Assembly (NCBI GenBank): GCA_013373245.1
Contig: JABXID010000156.1
Coordinates: 1 to 33,942, forward strand
Direction: 5' to 3'
DNA from: Gammaproteobacteria bacterium
GTDB lineage: Bacteria > Pseudomonadota > Gammaproteobacteria > Enterobacterales > Alteromonadaceae
Length of the DNA stretch: 33,942 nucleotides
Part shown: piece after piece, positions 1 through 7,725 of the stretch
How the letters are laid out: each line of letters begins with the position of its first letter
Numbering within the stretch: the stretch's first letter is position 1
The notes under the pieces: generated by a model
What the model saw: only the letters and a program-made list of their open reading frames with translations
Database searches by the model: none
What the model was told of the DNA's origin: nothing
Program-made: the position numbers and the translations under genes

Positions 1-2
1 AT

Positions 3-1244
3 AACTGGAGCTTTTGGATTTTACCATTCGCGTTTTTAATTCTACTTCTTTCGTTATTCATGGAAGGTGGCGGTCCTAATTTTGGATGGACTTTTTATGC
101 GCCTCTTTCGACGACTTACAGTAATGATAGTACTGCGCTGTTTGTATTTTCGATTCATATCATGGGTATTTCCTCGATCATGGGTGCCATTAATGTCATC
201 GTAACCATATTTAATATGCGGGCGCCGGGCATGACGATGATGAAAATGCCGCTGTTTGTATGGACTTGGTTAATTACCGCATTTTTACTTATCGCGGTTA
301 TGCCTGTATTAGCAGGTGCTGTGACTATGGTACTGACGGATAAGTACTTTGCTACATCGTTTTTTGATGCAGCGGGAGGGGGCGATCCTGTAATGTTCCA
401 GCATATATTCTGGTTCTTTGGTCACCCTGAAGTTTACATAATGATCTTGCCAGCGTTTGGCGTTATCTCTCAAATAGTCCCTACGTTTAGCCGCAAAAAG
501 TTATTTGGCTATGCTTCTATGGTGTATGCAACCGCATCGATTGCGTTGTTGTCCTTTGTCGTGTGGGCTCACCATATGTTCACAACCGGGATGCCGCTCT
601 TTGGTGAGTTGTTCTTTATGTACTGTACCATGCTGATATCAGTACCCACCGGGGTTAAGGTATTTAACTGGGTGGCGACTATGTGGCGAGGGGCGTTGAC
701 GTTTGAAGTACCTATGATGTTTGCCATTGCATTTATAGTGCTGTTTACCATAGGTGGTTTCTCCGGCTTGATGTTGGCAATTACGCCAGTCGACTTCCAG
801 TATCACGATACCTATTTTGTGGTTGCACATTTCCATTATGTTTTGGTTACCGGGGCTATCTTCTCAATTATGGCTGGAGCTTATTATTGGTTGCCTAAAT
901 GGACTGGACACATGTTTGATGAAGGTCTTGCTAAGCTACATTTTTGGTTATCCCTAATCTCAGTGAACGTCCTGTTTTTCCCAATGCACTTTGTTGGATT
1001 AGCTGGAATGCCAAGACGGATCCCAGACTATGCGACACAGTTTGCTGACTTTAACGCAATAATTAGTATTGGCGGCTTTGCCTTTGGTTTGTCGCAATTG
1101 CTGTTTGTTGCTGTTGTGTACAAGTGTATTAAAGGCGGCGAAAAAGCGACAGATCAAGTGTGGGAAGGCGCTGAAGGTTTAGAGTGGGAAGTTCCTTCAC
1201 CAGCTCCATATCATACATTTGATACGCCACCAAAAATCAAGTAA
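3..1244 (+). CDS. ctaD: Cytochrome c oxidase subunit I, aa3 type (5' partial)
   Basis: Catalytic subunit of the aa3 terminal oxidase in the inner membrane. It reduces O2 at the heme a3-CuB centre using electrons from cytochrome c. The frame is open from base 3 with no stop, so the N-terminal part (roughly 120 residues by family length) lies outside the window; the ATG at 60 is internal. Visible signatures are WFFGHPEVYIMILPAFG (CuB histidine and the His-Tyr crosslink region), the paired CuB histidines in VVWAHHMF, and HDTYFVVAHFHYV, which holds the heme a3 and heme a ligands. Multiple membrane helices run through the whole reading. It is the first gene of the oxidase cluster in this window and is followed after 46 bp by the copper chaperone gene ctaG. 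Family assignment is secure. Confidence 0.97.
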   Translation, partial: NWSFWILPFAFLILLLSLFMEGGGPNFGWTFYAPLSTTYSNDSTALFVFSIHIMGISSIMGAINVIVTIFNMRAPGMTMMKMPLFVWTWLITAFLLIAVMPVLAGAVTMVLTDKYFATSFFDAAGGGDPVMFQHIFWFFGHPEVYIMILPAFGVISQIVPTFSRKKLFGYASMVYATASIALLSFVVWAHHMFTTGMPLFGELFFMYCTMLISVPTGVKVFNWVATMWRGALTFEVPMMFAIAFIVLFTIGGFSGLMLAITPVDFQYHDTYFVVAHFHYVLVTGAIFSIMAGAYYWLPKWTGHMFDEGLAKLHFWLSLISVNVLFFPMHFVGLAGMPRRIPDYATQFADFNAIISIGGFAFGLSQLLFVAVVYKCIKGGEKATDQVWEGAEGLEWEVPSPAPYHTFDTPPKIK

Positions 1245-1290
1245 TTGAAATAAGAATAGTTGGCTATCTACTGCTTTAGGTAATTGAGTT

Positions 1291-1932
1291 ATGGCTGAAT
1301 CACACAACGATAACAATGACGCTGCACTAAGTGCTGAAACTCGAGAACAAGCATCCAAACGACTAGTGAAAAAGTTAGTACTGGCAACGTTTGGTATGTT
1401 TGGTTTTGGTTTTGCGTTAGTGCCACTTTACGACGTATTTTGCGAAATTACGGGTATCAATGGCAAAACCAGTACCGTAGCGGCGCAAATATCCGACTCA
1501 GTTGATGAGAGTCGGTTAGTCACCGTTGAGTTTATTGCTCGCACACAAGGCAATTTACCGTGGAAATTTCAGCCTGAAGTGAAAAGGATGAAAGTACACC
1601 CTGGTGAAATGCATCAAGTGAATTTTCAAGTCGCTAACTATTCTGCAAATAACATGGTAGTGCAAGCTGTGCCTTCGGTCAGTCCGGGAGTCGCAGCAAC
1701 CTACTTCAATAAAATAGAGTGTTTTTGTTTTAATCAGCAACCCTTAGTGCAAGGCCAACAAGCCGACTTAGGATTGCAGTTTTATATCGACAAAGAACTA
1801 CCTACAGAATATTCCACAGTAACCTTGTCTTATACTTTATTTGATATTGGTAACAGTATTAAACCTGAAGACTTCGACAAATTATTTGTGATGAATGAAA
1901 ACACTGCTCAAACGAGGGTAAGTTATGAGTGA
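1291..1932 (+). CDS. ctaG: Cytochrome c oxidase assembly protein CtaG/Cox11
   Basis: Copper chaperone that helps build the CuB centre of subunit I; anchored in the inner membrane with a periplasmic copper-binding domain. There is a hydrophilic N-terminus, one membrane segment near residues 27-48 (VLATFGMFGFGFALVPLYDV) and the family hallmark CFCFNQQ with two copper-binding cysteines. The length of 213 aa is close to the usual size of about 190-200. The start ATG at 1291 has a weak AGG upstream. The gene overlaps the next one, ctaE, by 8 bp, which points to translational coupling. Position between ctaD and ctaE is standard for this operon type. Confidence 0.96.
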   Translation: MAESHNDNNDAALSAETREQASKRLVKKLVLATFGMFGFGFALVPLYDVFCEITGINGKTSTVAAQISDSVDESRLVTVEFIARTQGNLPWKFQPEVKRMKVHPGEMHQVNFQVANYSANNMVVQAVPSVSPGVAATYFNKIECFCFNQQPLVQGQQADLGLQFYIDKELPTEYSTVTLSYTLFDIGNSIKPEDFDKLFVMNENTAQTRVSYE

Positions 1933-2806
1933 ACAATATCAAAAATATTATGTACCAGCTCAGAGTCCGTGGCCGATTGTAGGCGCAATTGGGTTGTTTC
2001 TCATCGCGTTTGGCGCGGGTAATTATGTTAATGATTTAAAAAATGAATCCAGCGGTTATGGCGGTTATTTATTACTGCTCGGCATTGCGGTGATCATCTA
2101 TATGTTGGTCGGCTGGTTCAAAAACGTGATTGATGAATCTATGGCTGGAAAATATAGCCCACAAATGGATAGATCATTTAGGCAAGGGATGAGCTGGTTT
2201 ATTTTCTCTGAAGTGATGTTCTTCTTTGCATTTTTTGGTGCTCTTTTTTATGCCAGAACGTTTTCGGTTCCTTGGTTAGGCGGTGCCAGCAATAATGCCA
2301 TGACCCATGAAATTCTTTGGCCGACATTTGAAGCCATTTGGCCACTAACGCAAACGCCGAGTGGCACTGTGACTGAAGCTATGGGATGGAATGGGTTACC
2401 GTTGATTAACACCGTTATTCTTCTGATTTCCTCTATTACTTGTCACTTTGCTCACACTGGCTTGGAGCAAAATAAACGCAAGCAATTAAAAGTCATGTTA
2501 ACCACCACTGTTGTATTGGGCGTTATCTTCTTGTTTTTACAAGTGGAAGAATATGTACATGCTTATCAAGAAATGGGACTAATGTTGTCGAGTGGTATTT
2601 ATGGTAATACCTTTTTCTTGCTTACGGGCTTTCACGGATTACACGTAACACTAGGTACCATCATGTTGTTTATTATGTTGTTACGGATTGTCATTAAGGA
2701 CCACTTTACACCAGAAAACCACTTCGGGTTTCAAGCGACAAGCTGGTATTGGCATTTTGTCGATGTGGTTTGGGTGATGTTATTTATCTTTGTTTACATC
2801 CTGTAA
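1925..2806 (+). CDS. ctaE: Cytochrome c oxidase subunit III
   Basis: Integral membrane subunit III of the aa3 oxidase, which stabilises the enzyme during turnover. At 293 aa it has the full seven-helix type layout of gammaproteobacterial CoxC. Recognisable stretches are RQGMSWFIFSEVMFFFAFFGALFYAR, quoted here by its first and last residues only as positions 80-105, then GFHGLHVTLGTIML and the C-terminal WYWHFVDVVWVMLFIFVYI. It starts inside the 3' end of ctaG (8-bp overlap). Downstream lies a gene on the other strand (DUF2909), after which the operon continues with SURF1. Confidence 0.96.
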   Translation: MSEQYQKYYVPAQSPWPIVGAIGLFLIAFGAGNYVNDLKNESSGYGGYLLLLGIAVIIYMLVGWFKNVIDESMAGKYSPQMDRSFRQGMSWFIFSEVMFFFAFFGALFYARTFSVPWLGGASNNAMTHEILWPTFEAIWPLTQTPSGTVTEAMGWNGLPLINTVILLISSITCHFAHTGLEQNKRKQLKVMLTTTVVLGVIFLFLQVEEYVHAYQEMGLMLSSGIYGNTFFLLTGFHGLHVTLGTIMLFIMLLRIVIKDHFTPENHFGFQATSWYWHFVDVVWVMLFIFVYIL

Positions 2807-2819
2807 AGAAAGGCAAGAA

Positions 2820-3035
2820 TCAGTAAGGGCTTGGGTTTGGTGTGATCACGCCAAACACCAAGCATAACAGTAACAATAAGACTAAAAATACGGAAAATTT
2901 TAATCGTTTTCCGATGAATTCAGACATAGAAGGTTGGTCAGGTTTCGGGTTTAACATACAGATCATCGCTTTAAATAAGTTAAAGACGATCATTAGCAAA
3001 ATACCGATAGCACAAATTTTAACGATGAGTTCCAT
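2820..3035 (-). CDS. Small twin-transmembrane protein, DUF2909-like
   Basis: A 71-residue protein with two membrane helices (about residues 2-24 and 46-67) separated by a short polar loop containing KPDQPSMSEFIGKRLKFS. I recognise the pattern of the DUF2909 family, which recurs in this place, antisense between coxC and SURF1, in gammaproteobacterial oxidase clusters. Function unknown. I chose ATG at 3035 (MELIVK...) because GGGAA lies a little over 8 bases upstream. A GTG at 3053 would add six residues but has no ribosome site. The gene converges on ctaE with 13 bp between stops and diverges from SURF1 by 32 bp. Confidence 0.75.
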   Translation of the reverse strand: MELIVKICAIGILLMIVFNLFKAMICMLNPKPDQPSMSEFIGKRLKFSVFLVLLLLLCLVFGVITPNPSPY

Positions 3036-3067
3036 AATTGTGATTCCCAACACATATTAAGTAGTAG

Positions 3068-3814
3068 GTGGCAAATATTCGTAGTTTTTCATTTAAGTTG
3101 ATCCCAACCATTATTACTTTGCTCGCTTTTTTAGTTATGTGCAAGTTGGGGTTTTGGCAGTTAGACCGCGCTGAACAAAAAGAAATGGAACTGAAAGCGT
3201 TTAGTGAATTATCAGTGTTAACGTCTCAACAATTGCTGCAAGAATTACAGACTAGGCCTGAATCCTTGCATGGTCGCAGAGCTCACTTAAGCGGTGATAT
3301 AGATCTTAATCAAGTGTGGTTGGTAGACAACAAAACACACAATGGCAGAGTTGGATATAGTGTGGTGGTTAAATTGCGCATGTCAAAAGACGACGTGTCA
3401 AAACCAGATTTTTTGTTGGTTGACTTAGGTTGGATACCTGCCGGGCAGTATCGAGATAAGTTGCCGAATATCGAACTACCTGCAAACGTGGTTATTGAAG
3501 CTACGTTAAAAGCGAAAAACTTTGAGCAACTTTTGTTGGACGATGCAAAAGAGCAGTTAAGCCCTCAACGAGTGCAAACATATCGACAAATTTTTTTACA
3601 AGACGTGCCTCCGCTGGTGGCGTTTGCGGATTCTGACAGTATTAATGGTATGCCTCAATTGTATCAACCCGTTGTAATGCCACCGGAGAAACATGTGGCC
3701 TATGCCGTTCAATGGTTTTTATTAGCCATTGCTAGTTTGGTTGTATTCTCGTTTGCGAGTTATAAAAAAACAAATCGTATTGAAGTTGAGAAGGAAAGTA
3801 ATAATGCGAGCTAA
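3068..3814 (+). CDS. SURF1 family cytochrome oxidase biogenesis protein
   Basis: SURF1/Shy1-type inner membrane protein, thought to help insert heme a into subunit I. At 248 aa it shows the typical two-helix layout: an N-terminal helix (about 10-29) directly followed by LGFWQLDRAEQKE, the family signature G-F-W-Q-L-x-R, then a large periplasmic domain and a C-terminal helix beginning AYAVQWFLLAIASLVVF. The start is GTG at 3068; no in-frame ATG comes before the first helix, and no strong ribosome site is visible. The 3' end overlaps the start of the next gene by 11 bp. Confidence 0.92.
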   Translation: MANIRSFSFKLIPTIITLLAFLVMCKLGFWQLDRAEQKEMELKAFSELSVLTSQQLLQELQTRPESLHGRRAHLSGDIDLNQVWLVDNKTHNGRVGYSVVVKLRMSKDDVSKPDFLLVDLGWIPAGQYRDKLPNIELPANVVIEATLKAKNFEQLLLDDAKEQLSPQRVQTYRQIFLQDVPPLVAFADSDSINGMPQLYQPVVMPPEKHVAYAVQWFLLAIASLVVFSFASYKKTNRIEVEKESNNAS

Positions 3815-4337
3815 GTCTTTTTTTGGCATCTTTTTGGCGATGGCCATTGTTCCCCTAGTTTTAGCTTACCTGGTGTTGCAGTTAGGGTGGTTTACTCCCG
3901 GTGCAACGGCTAAAGGCGAGTTTTTAAAACAAGAAATATCAATTCCCCACTTTACCGGCGTACCTTCAGAGCAAAGTCAGTCACACGAACGGCCACAATG
4001 GCGTATTGTCTATCAGCCAAGTATGAATTGTGAGCAATTGTGCAAAGAGCAGCTTTATGGTTTGAATCAAACACACAGTGCTTTGGGTAAGCTGCAAAAG
4101 CGTGTAAAAGCGACCGTACTATCTGAGCAACCAATTGATCTTAGTGAATATAATCATATTGACTTAGAAGCTGTCAGCAACAGCAAATTGAGTGTTGATT
4201 ATTTGTACGTGGTAGACCCGTTTGGCAAAGTTATTTTAAGGTATAAAGGCAGTTTAGATCGTGAACAAACGATTCAAACTAGCAAATTTATATTGGCTGA
4301 TTTGAAGAAGTTACTTAATTACGCTCGAGTAGGATAG
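3804..4337 (+). CDS. Membrane-anchored Sco-like protein of the cox cluster
   Basis: A 177-residue protein with one N-terminal membrane anchor (about residues 6-28) and a periplasmic domain. It carries C76-x3-C80 (NCEQLC), the same cysteine spacing as copper-binding SCO1 proteins, and near its end a VVDPFGKVILRYKG stretch like the SCO thioredoxin-fold beta-hairpin. The distal copper-ligand histidine of SCO proteins is not evident. The ATG at 3804 is preceded by AAGGAAAG at a good distance; the longer open frame from 3729 only overlaps SURF1. The gene sits between SURF1 and ctaA with a 6-bp gap to ctaA. A role in copper or thiol chemistry during oxidase assembly is inferred, not known. Confidence 0.85.
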   Translation: MRAKSFFGIFLAMAIVPLVLAYLVLQLGWFTPGATAKGEFLKQEISIPHFTGVPSEQSQSHERPQWRIVYQPSMNCEQLCKEQLYGLNQTHSALGKLQKRVKATVLSEQPIDLSEYNHIDLEAVSNSKLSVDYLYVVDPFGKVILRYKGSLDREQTIQTSKFILADLKKLLNYARVG

Positions 4338-4343
4338 ACACGG

Positions 4344-5372
4344 ATGAAATTTTTATATCGATTAAATATTTTTGCTATTTTACTGGCTGCGTTTGTGGTG
4401 ATTTTAGGTGCATATACACGATTAACGGACGCCGGGTTAGGCTGCCCAGACTGGCCGGGCTGTTATGGTTTTCTAACGGTACCTACACATCATGAAGATA
4501 TAAAAGTGGCCACTGAAGCGTTTCCAGAACGCCCGGTTGAAATTAGCAAAGCGTGGAATGAAATGATCCATCGCTATTTAGCGGGGGCGCTTGGGTTAGT
4601 CATTGCGGCCATGTTTTTTATCACTCTTAAAGTCAAACAAAGCCGAGTGCTGGCGTCGGTATTGTTGGTAACTGTTTGTTTTCAGGCCGTTCTTGGCATG
4701 TGGACAGTGACCATGAATTTAATGCCTCTGGTGGTAATGGGACATTTACTGGGTGGCTTTACCACATTTTGTTTGTTGGTGGTGATGGCGCTGTCGACAA
4801 GGCGCCACTTAAGTTTGAGTAATATACAGTCGTCACCTTCGCTTAATTGCCATAAATATTATCAAGTAGCAAAAATTGCGTTATTAGTACTTATGCTGCA
4901 AATAGCACTAGGGGGCTGGACCGCAGCAAATTACGCAGCCGTTGCCTGTACCGAGTTGCCGATTTGTGAGGGGCAGTGGCAATCACGGTTAGACTTTGAA
5001 CAAGCGTTTTCTATTCCAGATGATGTTACCACTTATGAATATGGGGCATTGCCATACGAAGCGCGAATGACGATTCATATTCTGCATCGAATTGGCGCTG
5101 TGTTTGTGTTCGGTGTGATGGTTTGGTTGTGTGTGATTTTGTTGCAATCAAGAAGCACACGTTTAAAAAATATTAGTTTGTTACTAGCTGGTCTAGTGAC
5201 AACACAGTTTGCCTTAGGTGTGGCGAACGTAGTTTTTCAATTACCTTTATTAGTCGCTGTTGCACATAATTTTATTGCCTTGTGTTTATTGGCAAGTTTA
5301 ATTAGTTTGTTATACATGATGCGACATCAAAATATTCAGCAATCCAGTTTTAATACTTGGGTGAAGGAGTAA
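4344..5372 (+). CDS. ctaA: Heme A synthase
   Basis: Cox15/CtaA-type inner membrane enzyme that oxidises the C8 methyl of heme O to give heme A for the aa3 oxidase. The 342 residues form two four-helix halves. The conserved histidines are visible: EMIHRYLAG and MGHLLGG in the first half, and IHILHRIGA and VAHNF in the second. The N-terminal signature is YTRLTDAGLGCPDWPGCYG. A cysteine pair in the second half (CTELPIC) matches the periplasmic loop of the family. It is followed immediately by ctaB, so the two heme A pathway enzymes are translated together. Confidence 0.96.
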   Translation: MKFLYRLNIFAILLAAFVVILGAYTRLTDAGLGCPDWPGCYGFLTVPTHHEDIKVATEAFPERPVEISKAWNEMIHRYLAGALGLVIAAMFFITLKVKQSRVLASVLLVTVCFQAVLGMWTVTMNLMPLVVMGHLLGGFTTFCLLVVMALSTRRHLSLSNIQSSPSLNCHKYYQVAKIALLVLMLQIALGGWTAANYAAVACTELPICEGQWQSRLDFEQAFSIPDDVTTYEYGALPYEARMTIHILHRIGAVFVFGVMVWLCVILLQSRSTRLKNISLLLAGLVTTQFALGVANVVFQLPLLVAVAHNFIALCLLASLISLLYMMRHQNIQQSSFNTWVKE

Positions 5373-5374
5373 TT

Positions 5375-6283
5375 ATGGGCCTTAGTAAATCAATGACTTA
5401 TCAAGAGTCACATTTCAAAACTCAAATTATCAAAGATTTATATCAAATCACAAAACCCAAGGTGGTGATGATGTTAGTCATAACTGCGATTGTTGGTATG
5501 GTTCTGTCACAACCTGAGCTGCCGAATTTATACAGAGTCGTTATTGCAAGTTTAGGGATTGGTTTGTTATCAGCCGCGGCGGCTGCAATCAACCATATTG
5601 TCGATCAGGGTATTGATGCCAAAATGGCACGGACTCATAATCGCCCTTTGGCAAAACAACGCTTATCAAATCAAACAGCAGTGGTATTTGCGTTAATACT
5701 AGCTGTTTTGGGTTTTGTACTGTTATACGCAGAAATTAATCCACTTACTGCTTGGCTTACACTTGCTAGCCTTTTTGGTTATGCCGTAGTTTATACGCTG
5801 GTTTTAAAACGCCTGACACCACAAAACATCGTTATTGGTGGATTGGCCGGAGCAATGCCGCCTTTGTTAGGTTGGACGTCAATGACTGGCGAGTTACACG
5901 CACACGCATACTTTCTTGTGATGATTATTTTTACTTGGACACCGCCACATTTTTGGGCGTTAGCGATTCACAGAAGGCATGACTACGCTAGAGCAAATAT
6001 TCCTATGCTGCCGGTGACACATGGGGTCGAATTCACTAAGTCGGCGATCGTATTATATACATTTTTGTTATTTGTAGTTTGTCTACTACCTTACCTCGTT
6101 GGTATGACTGGCGTGATTTATTTGATCATCAGTTCAGTACTTAACTTGATGTTTCTTAAGTACGTACTTCAATTGAAATTTACAGAGCAAAAAAATATAG
6201 CGTTTGATACCTTTAAATTCTCAATTTGGCATTTATTGTGGATTTTTATGGCACTATTACTAGACCACTTTATTAAGCTTTAA
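5375..6283 (+). CDS. ctaB: Protoheme IX farnesyltransferase (heme O synthase)
   Basis: CtaB/CyoE-type UbiA-family prenyltransferase that adds a farnesyl group to protoheme to make heme O. It has two Asp-rich substrate motifs: NHIVDQGIDAKMARTHNRPL, and a second around HFWALAIHRRHDYARANIPM. About nine membrane helices are predicted by eye. I placed the start at ATG 5375 because GGAG lies 5 bases upstream; the frame is open from a TTG at 5357 within ctaA but that adds only six residues. Length is 302 aa, normal for the family. The -2 frame relationship with the end of ctaA (2 bp between stop and start) indicates coupling. Confidence 0.95.
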   Translation: MGLSKSMTYQESHFKTQIIKDLYQITKPKVVMMLVITAIVGMVLSQPELPNLYRVVIASLGIGLLSAAAAAINHIVDQGIDAKMARTHNRPLAKQRLSNQTAVVFALILAVLGFVLLYAEINPLTAWLTLASLFGYAVVYTLVLKRLTPQNIVIGGLAGAMPPLLGWTSMTGELHAHAYFLVMIIFTWTPPHFWALAIHRRHDYARANIPMLPVTHGVEFTKSAIVLYTFLLFVVCLLPYLVGMTGVIYLIISSVLNLMFLKYVLQLKFTEQKNIAFDTFKFSIWHLLWIFMALLLDHFIKL

Positions 6284-6303
6284 CAGGTTTTACTTATCAC
6301 ATT

Positions 6304-6933
6304 ATGAAGATTGCCGAAAAACTAATACTTGCCGTTACCGCTATATTTGCCTTGATTGGCGGTGTTTATTTTTATCAAATAAACAGCGATGTGAATTACT
6401 CAAATTTAGTACAAGTTTACGAGCAAGAGCGGGAGATCAAACCATTTACATTAATTGATGAGACTGACCAGCCGTTTACTAATGAAGAATTAAAAGACAA
6501 ATGGAGCTTAGTCTTTTTAGGATACCTTTCGTGCCCGGATATTTGTCCAATGACGATGGCGAAATTAAGCGGGCTCTTACCTAAGTTAAATGAGGTGAGC
6601 GAACAGCCAGTTCAAGTGCTGTTAGTCTCGGTTGATCCGCAAAGAGACACAGTCGAAAAACGAGCGCAATATGTGAATTATTTCCACAAAGATATCAAAG
6701 GCCTCGGCGCTCAGCACAAAGATTTGTATCCATTTGTAACCAATCTAGGACTCATGTATTCAATACCAAGTAGTGACCAAGAAAATTACTATGTTGATCA
6801 CAGTGCCTCAGTTGTTTTAATAAATCCTCATGGCCGCATAAGTGCCATTTTTAAACCTGAGATTTCGGTCGGCAAAGTCCCAACTATCGACACCCAACTT
6901 CTACTTTCTGATTTTTCTTCGCTAATTTATTGA
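6304..6933 (+). CDS. SCO1/SenC family copper chaperone
   Basis: Thioredoxin-fold, membrane-anchored periplasmic protein that delivers copper to the CuA site of subunit II or acts as a thiol reductant there. After an N-terminal helix (about 7-26) comes the copper motif C77-PDI-C81-P and, later, H166 in VDHSASVVL, the third copper ligand. LVSVDPQRDTVEK is a typical SCO stretch. The length of 209 aa is normal. It is the last gene of the oxidase cluster. No Rho-independent terminator is visible in the 94 bp before the chemosensory operon. Confidence 0.94.
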   Translation: MKIAEKLILAVTAIFALIGGVYFYQINSDVNYSNLVQVYEQEREIKPFTLIDETDQPFTNEELKDKWSLVFLGYLSCPDICPMTMAKLSGLLPKLNEVSEQPVQVLLVSVDPQRDTVEKRAQYVNYFHKDIKGLGAQHKDLYPFVTNLGLMYSIPSSDQENYYVDHSASVVLINPHGRISAIFKPEISVGKVPTIDTQLLLSDFSSLIY

Positions 6934-7027
6934 TCTAATTAGCACAAATGATGATTTAAAGTCTGGAAATATCAAAAATCCCAACTAATCTATTTAGTAA
7001 GTTACTGTTTAACGTTTAGGACGATAG

Positions 7028-7291
7028 ATGAAACTATCGACAAAACTACATATCAGTGAAGTTGAGGCATTGTGCTCTCAACTTACTGAGTTACTCGATT
7101 CAGCACAGCCCGTCTACATAGATGTCTCCGAGGTAGAGGCGATCGATACAGCGTCAGTGCAAGCGCTTTGCTCATTGCAAAAGTCGTTATCAATGACGGG
7201 AAATGCAATTAATTGGGTTGGCAACAGTCAAGTATTAGTTAACGCAACAGAAAAGCTTGGTGTCGCTCAGTTCCTAAACGTTACGGAATAA
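7028..7291 (+). CDS. STAS-domain protein leading the chemosensory operon
   Basis: An 87-residue stand-alone STAS domain (anti-sigma factor antagonist/MlaB-like fold). The segment VEAIDTASVQAL contains the D-T-A-S motif where STAS proteins are phosphorylated on serine or threonine. AGGA is 7 bases before the ATG. It lies first in the che operon, 39 bp ahead of the cheY gene. Small STAS proteins occur at this place in related chemosensory clusters, but their contribution to signalling is not established; a phosphorylation-dependent adaptor role is an inference. Confidence 0.88.
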   Translation: MKLSTKLHISEVEALCSQLTELLDSAQPVYIDVSEVEAIDTASVQALCSLQKSLSMTGNAINWVGNSQVLVNATEKLGVAQFLNVTE

Positions 7292-7330
7292 TTCAGTAAA
7301 CAAGTTTTTGATAAATAAGGACGAAACTAC

Positions 7331-7693
7331 ATGAAAAGAATTTTAGCTGTTGACGACTCTGCATCAATGCGTCAAATGGTGAGCTTTACTCTAAAAAAAT
7401 CTGGGTACGACGTCACCGAAGCTAAAGATGGTCAAGAGGCGCTCAACATTGCGCAATCAGCCCAATTCGACGTCATAATTTCTGACGTAAACATGCCAGT
7501 AATGGACGGAATAACGCTTGTAAAAAACCTAAGAGCGTTACCACAGTTTAAATTTACTCCTATTCTTATGTTAACAACCGAATCTGGCACGGATAAAAAG
7601 TCGGAAGGTAAGGCTGCTGGCGCCACAGGTTGGATTGTTAAACCATTTAATCCTGAGCAACTATTGGCCGTTATTAAAAAAGTTGCTCGTTAA
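7331..7693 (+). CDS. cheY: CheY-like single-domain response regulator
   Basis: A 120-residue receiver domain and nothing else. The acidic pair D8-D9, the phospho-acceptor D52 (ISDVNMP), T82/T83 in LMLTTES and K104 in IVKPF are all in place, so it should be a competent phosphoryl acceptor from the CheA two genes downstream. AAGGA is about 9 bases before the ATG. The cluster has no cheZ, so dephosphorylation must be intrinsic or supplied elsewhere. Whether it acts on the flagellar switch or another target cannot be told from sequence. Confidence 0.95.
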   Translation: MKRILAVDDSASMRQMVSFTLKKSGYDVTEAKDGQEALNIAQSAQFDVIISDVNMPVMDGITLVKNLRALPQFKFTPILMLTTESGTDKKSEGKAAGATGWIVKPFNPEQLLAVIKKVAR

Positions 7694-7725
7694 TTGACGA
7701 TATTTGAGCTTTAAAGGAAAAAAGT

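Noticed and set aside
2842-3060. A 72-codon plus-strand frame between ctaE and SURF1
   Set aside because: It is the shadow of the DUF2909-like gene, whose minus-strand reading gives two clean membrane helices.
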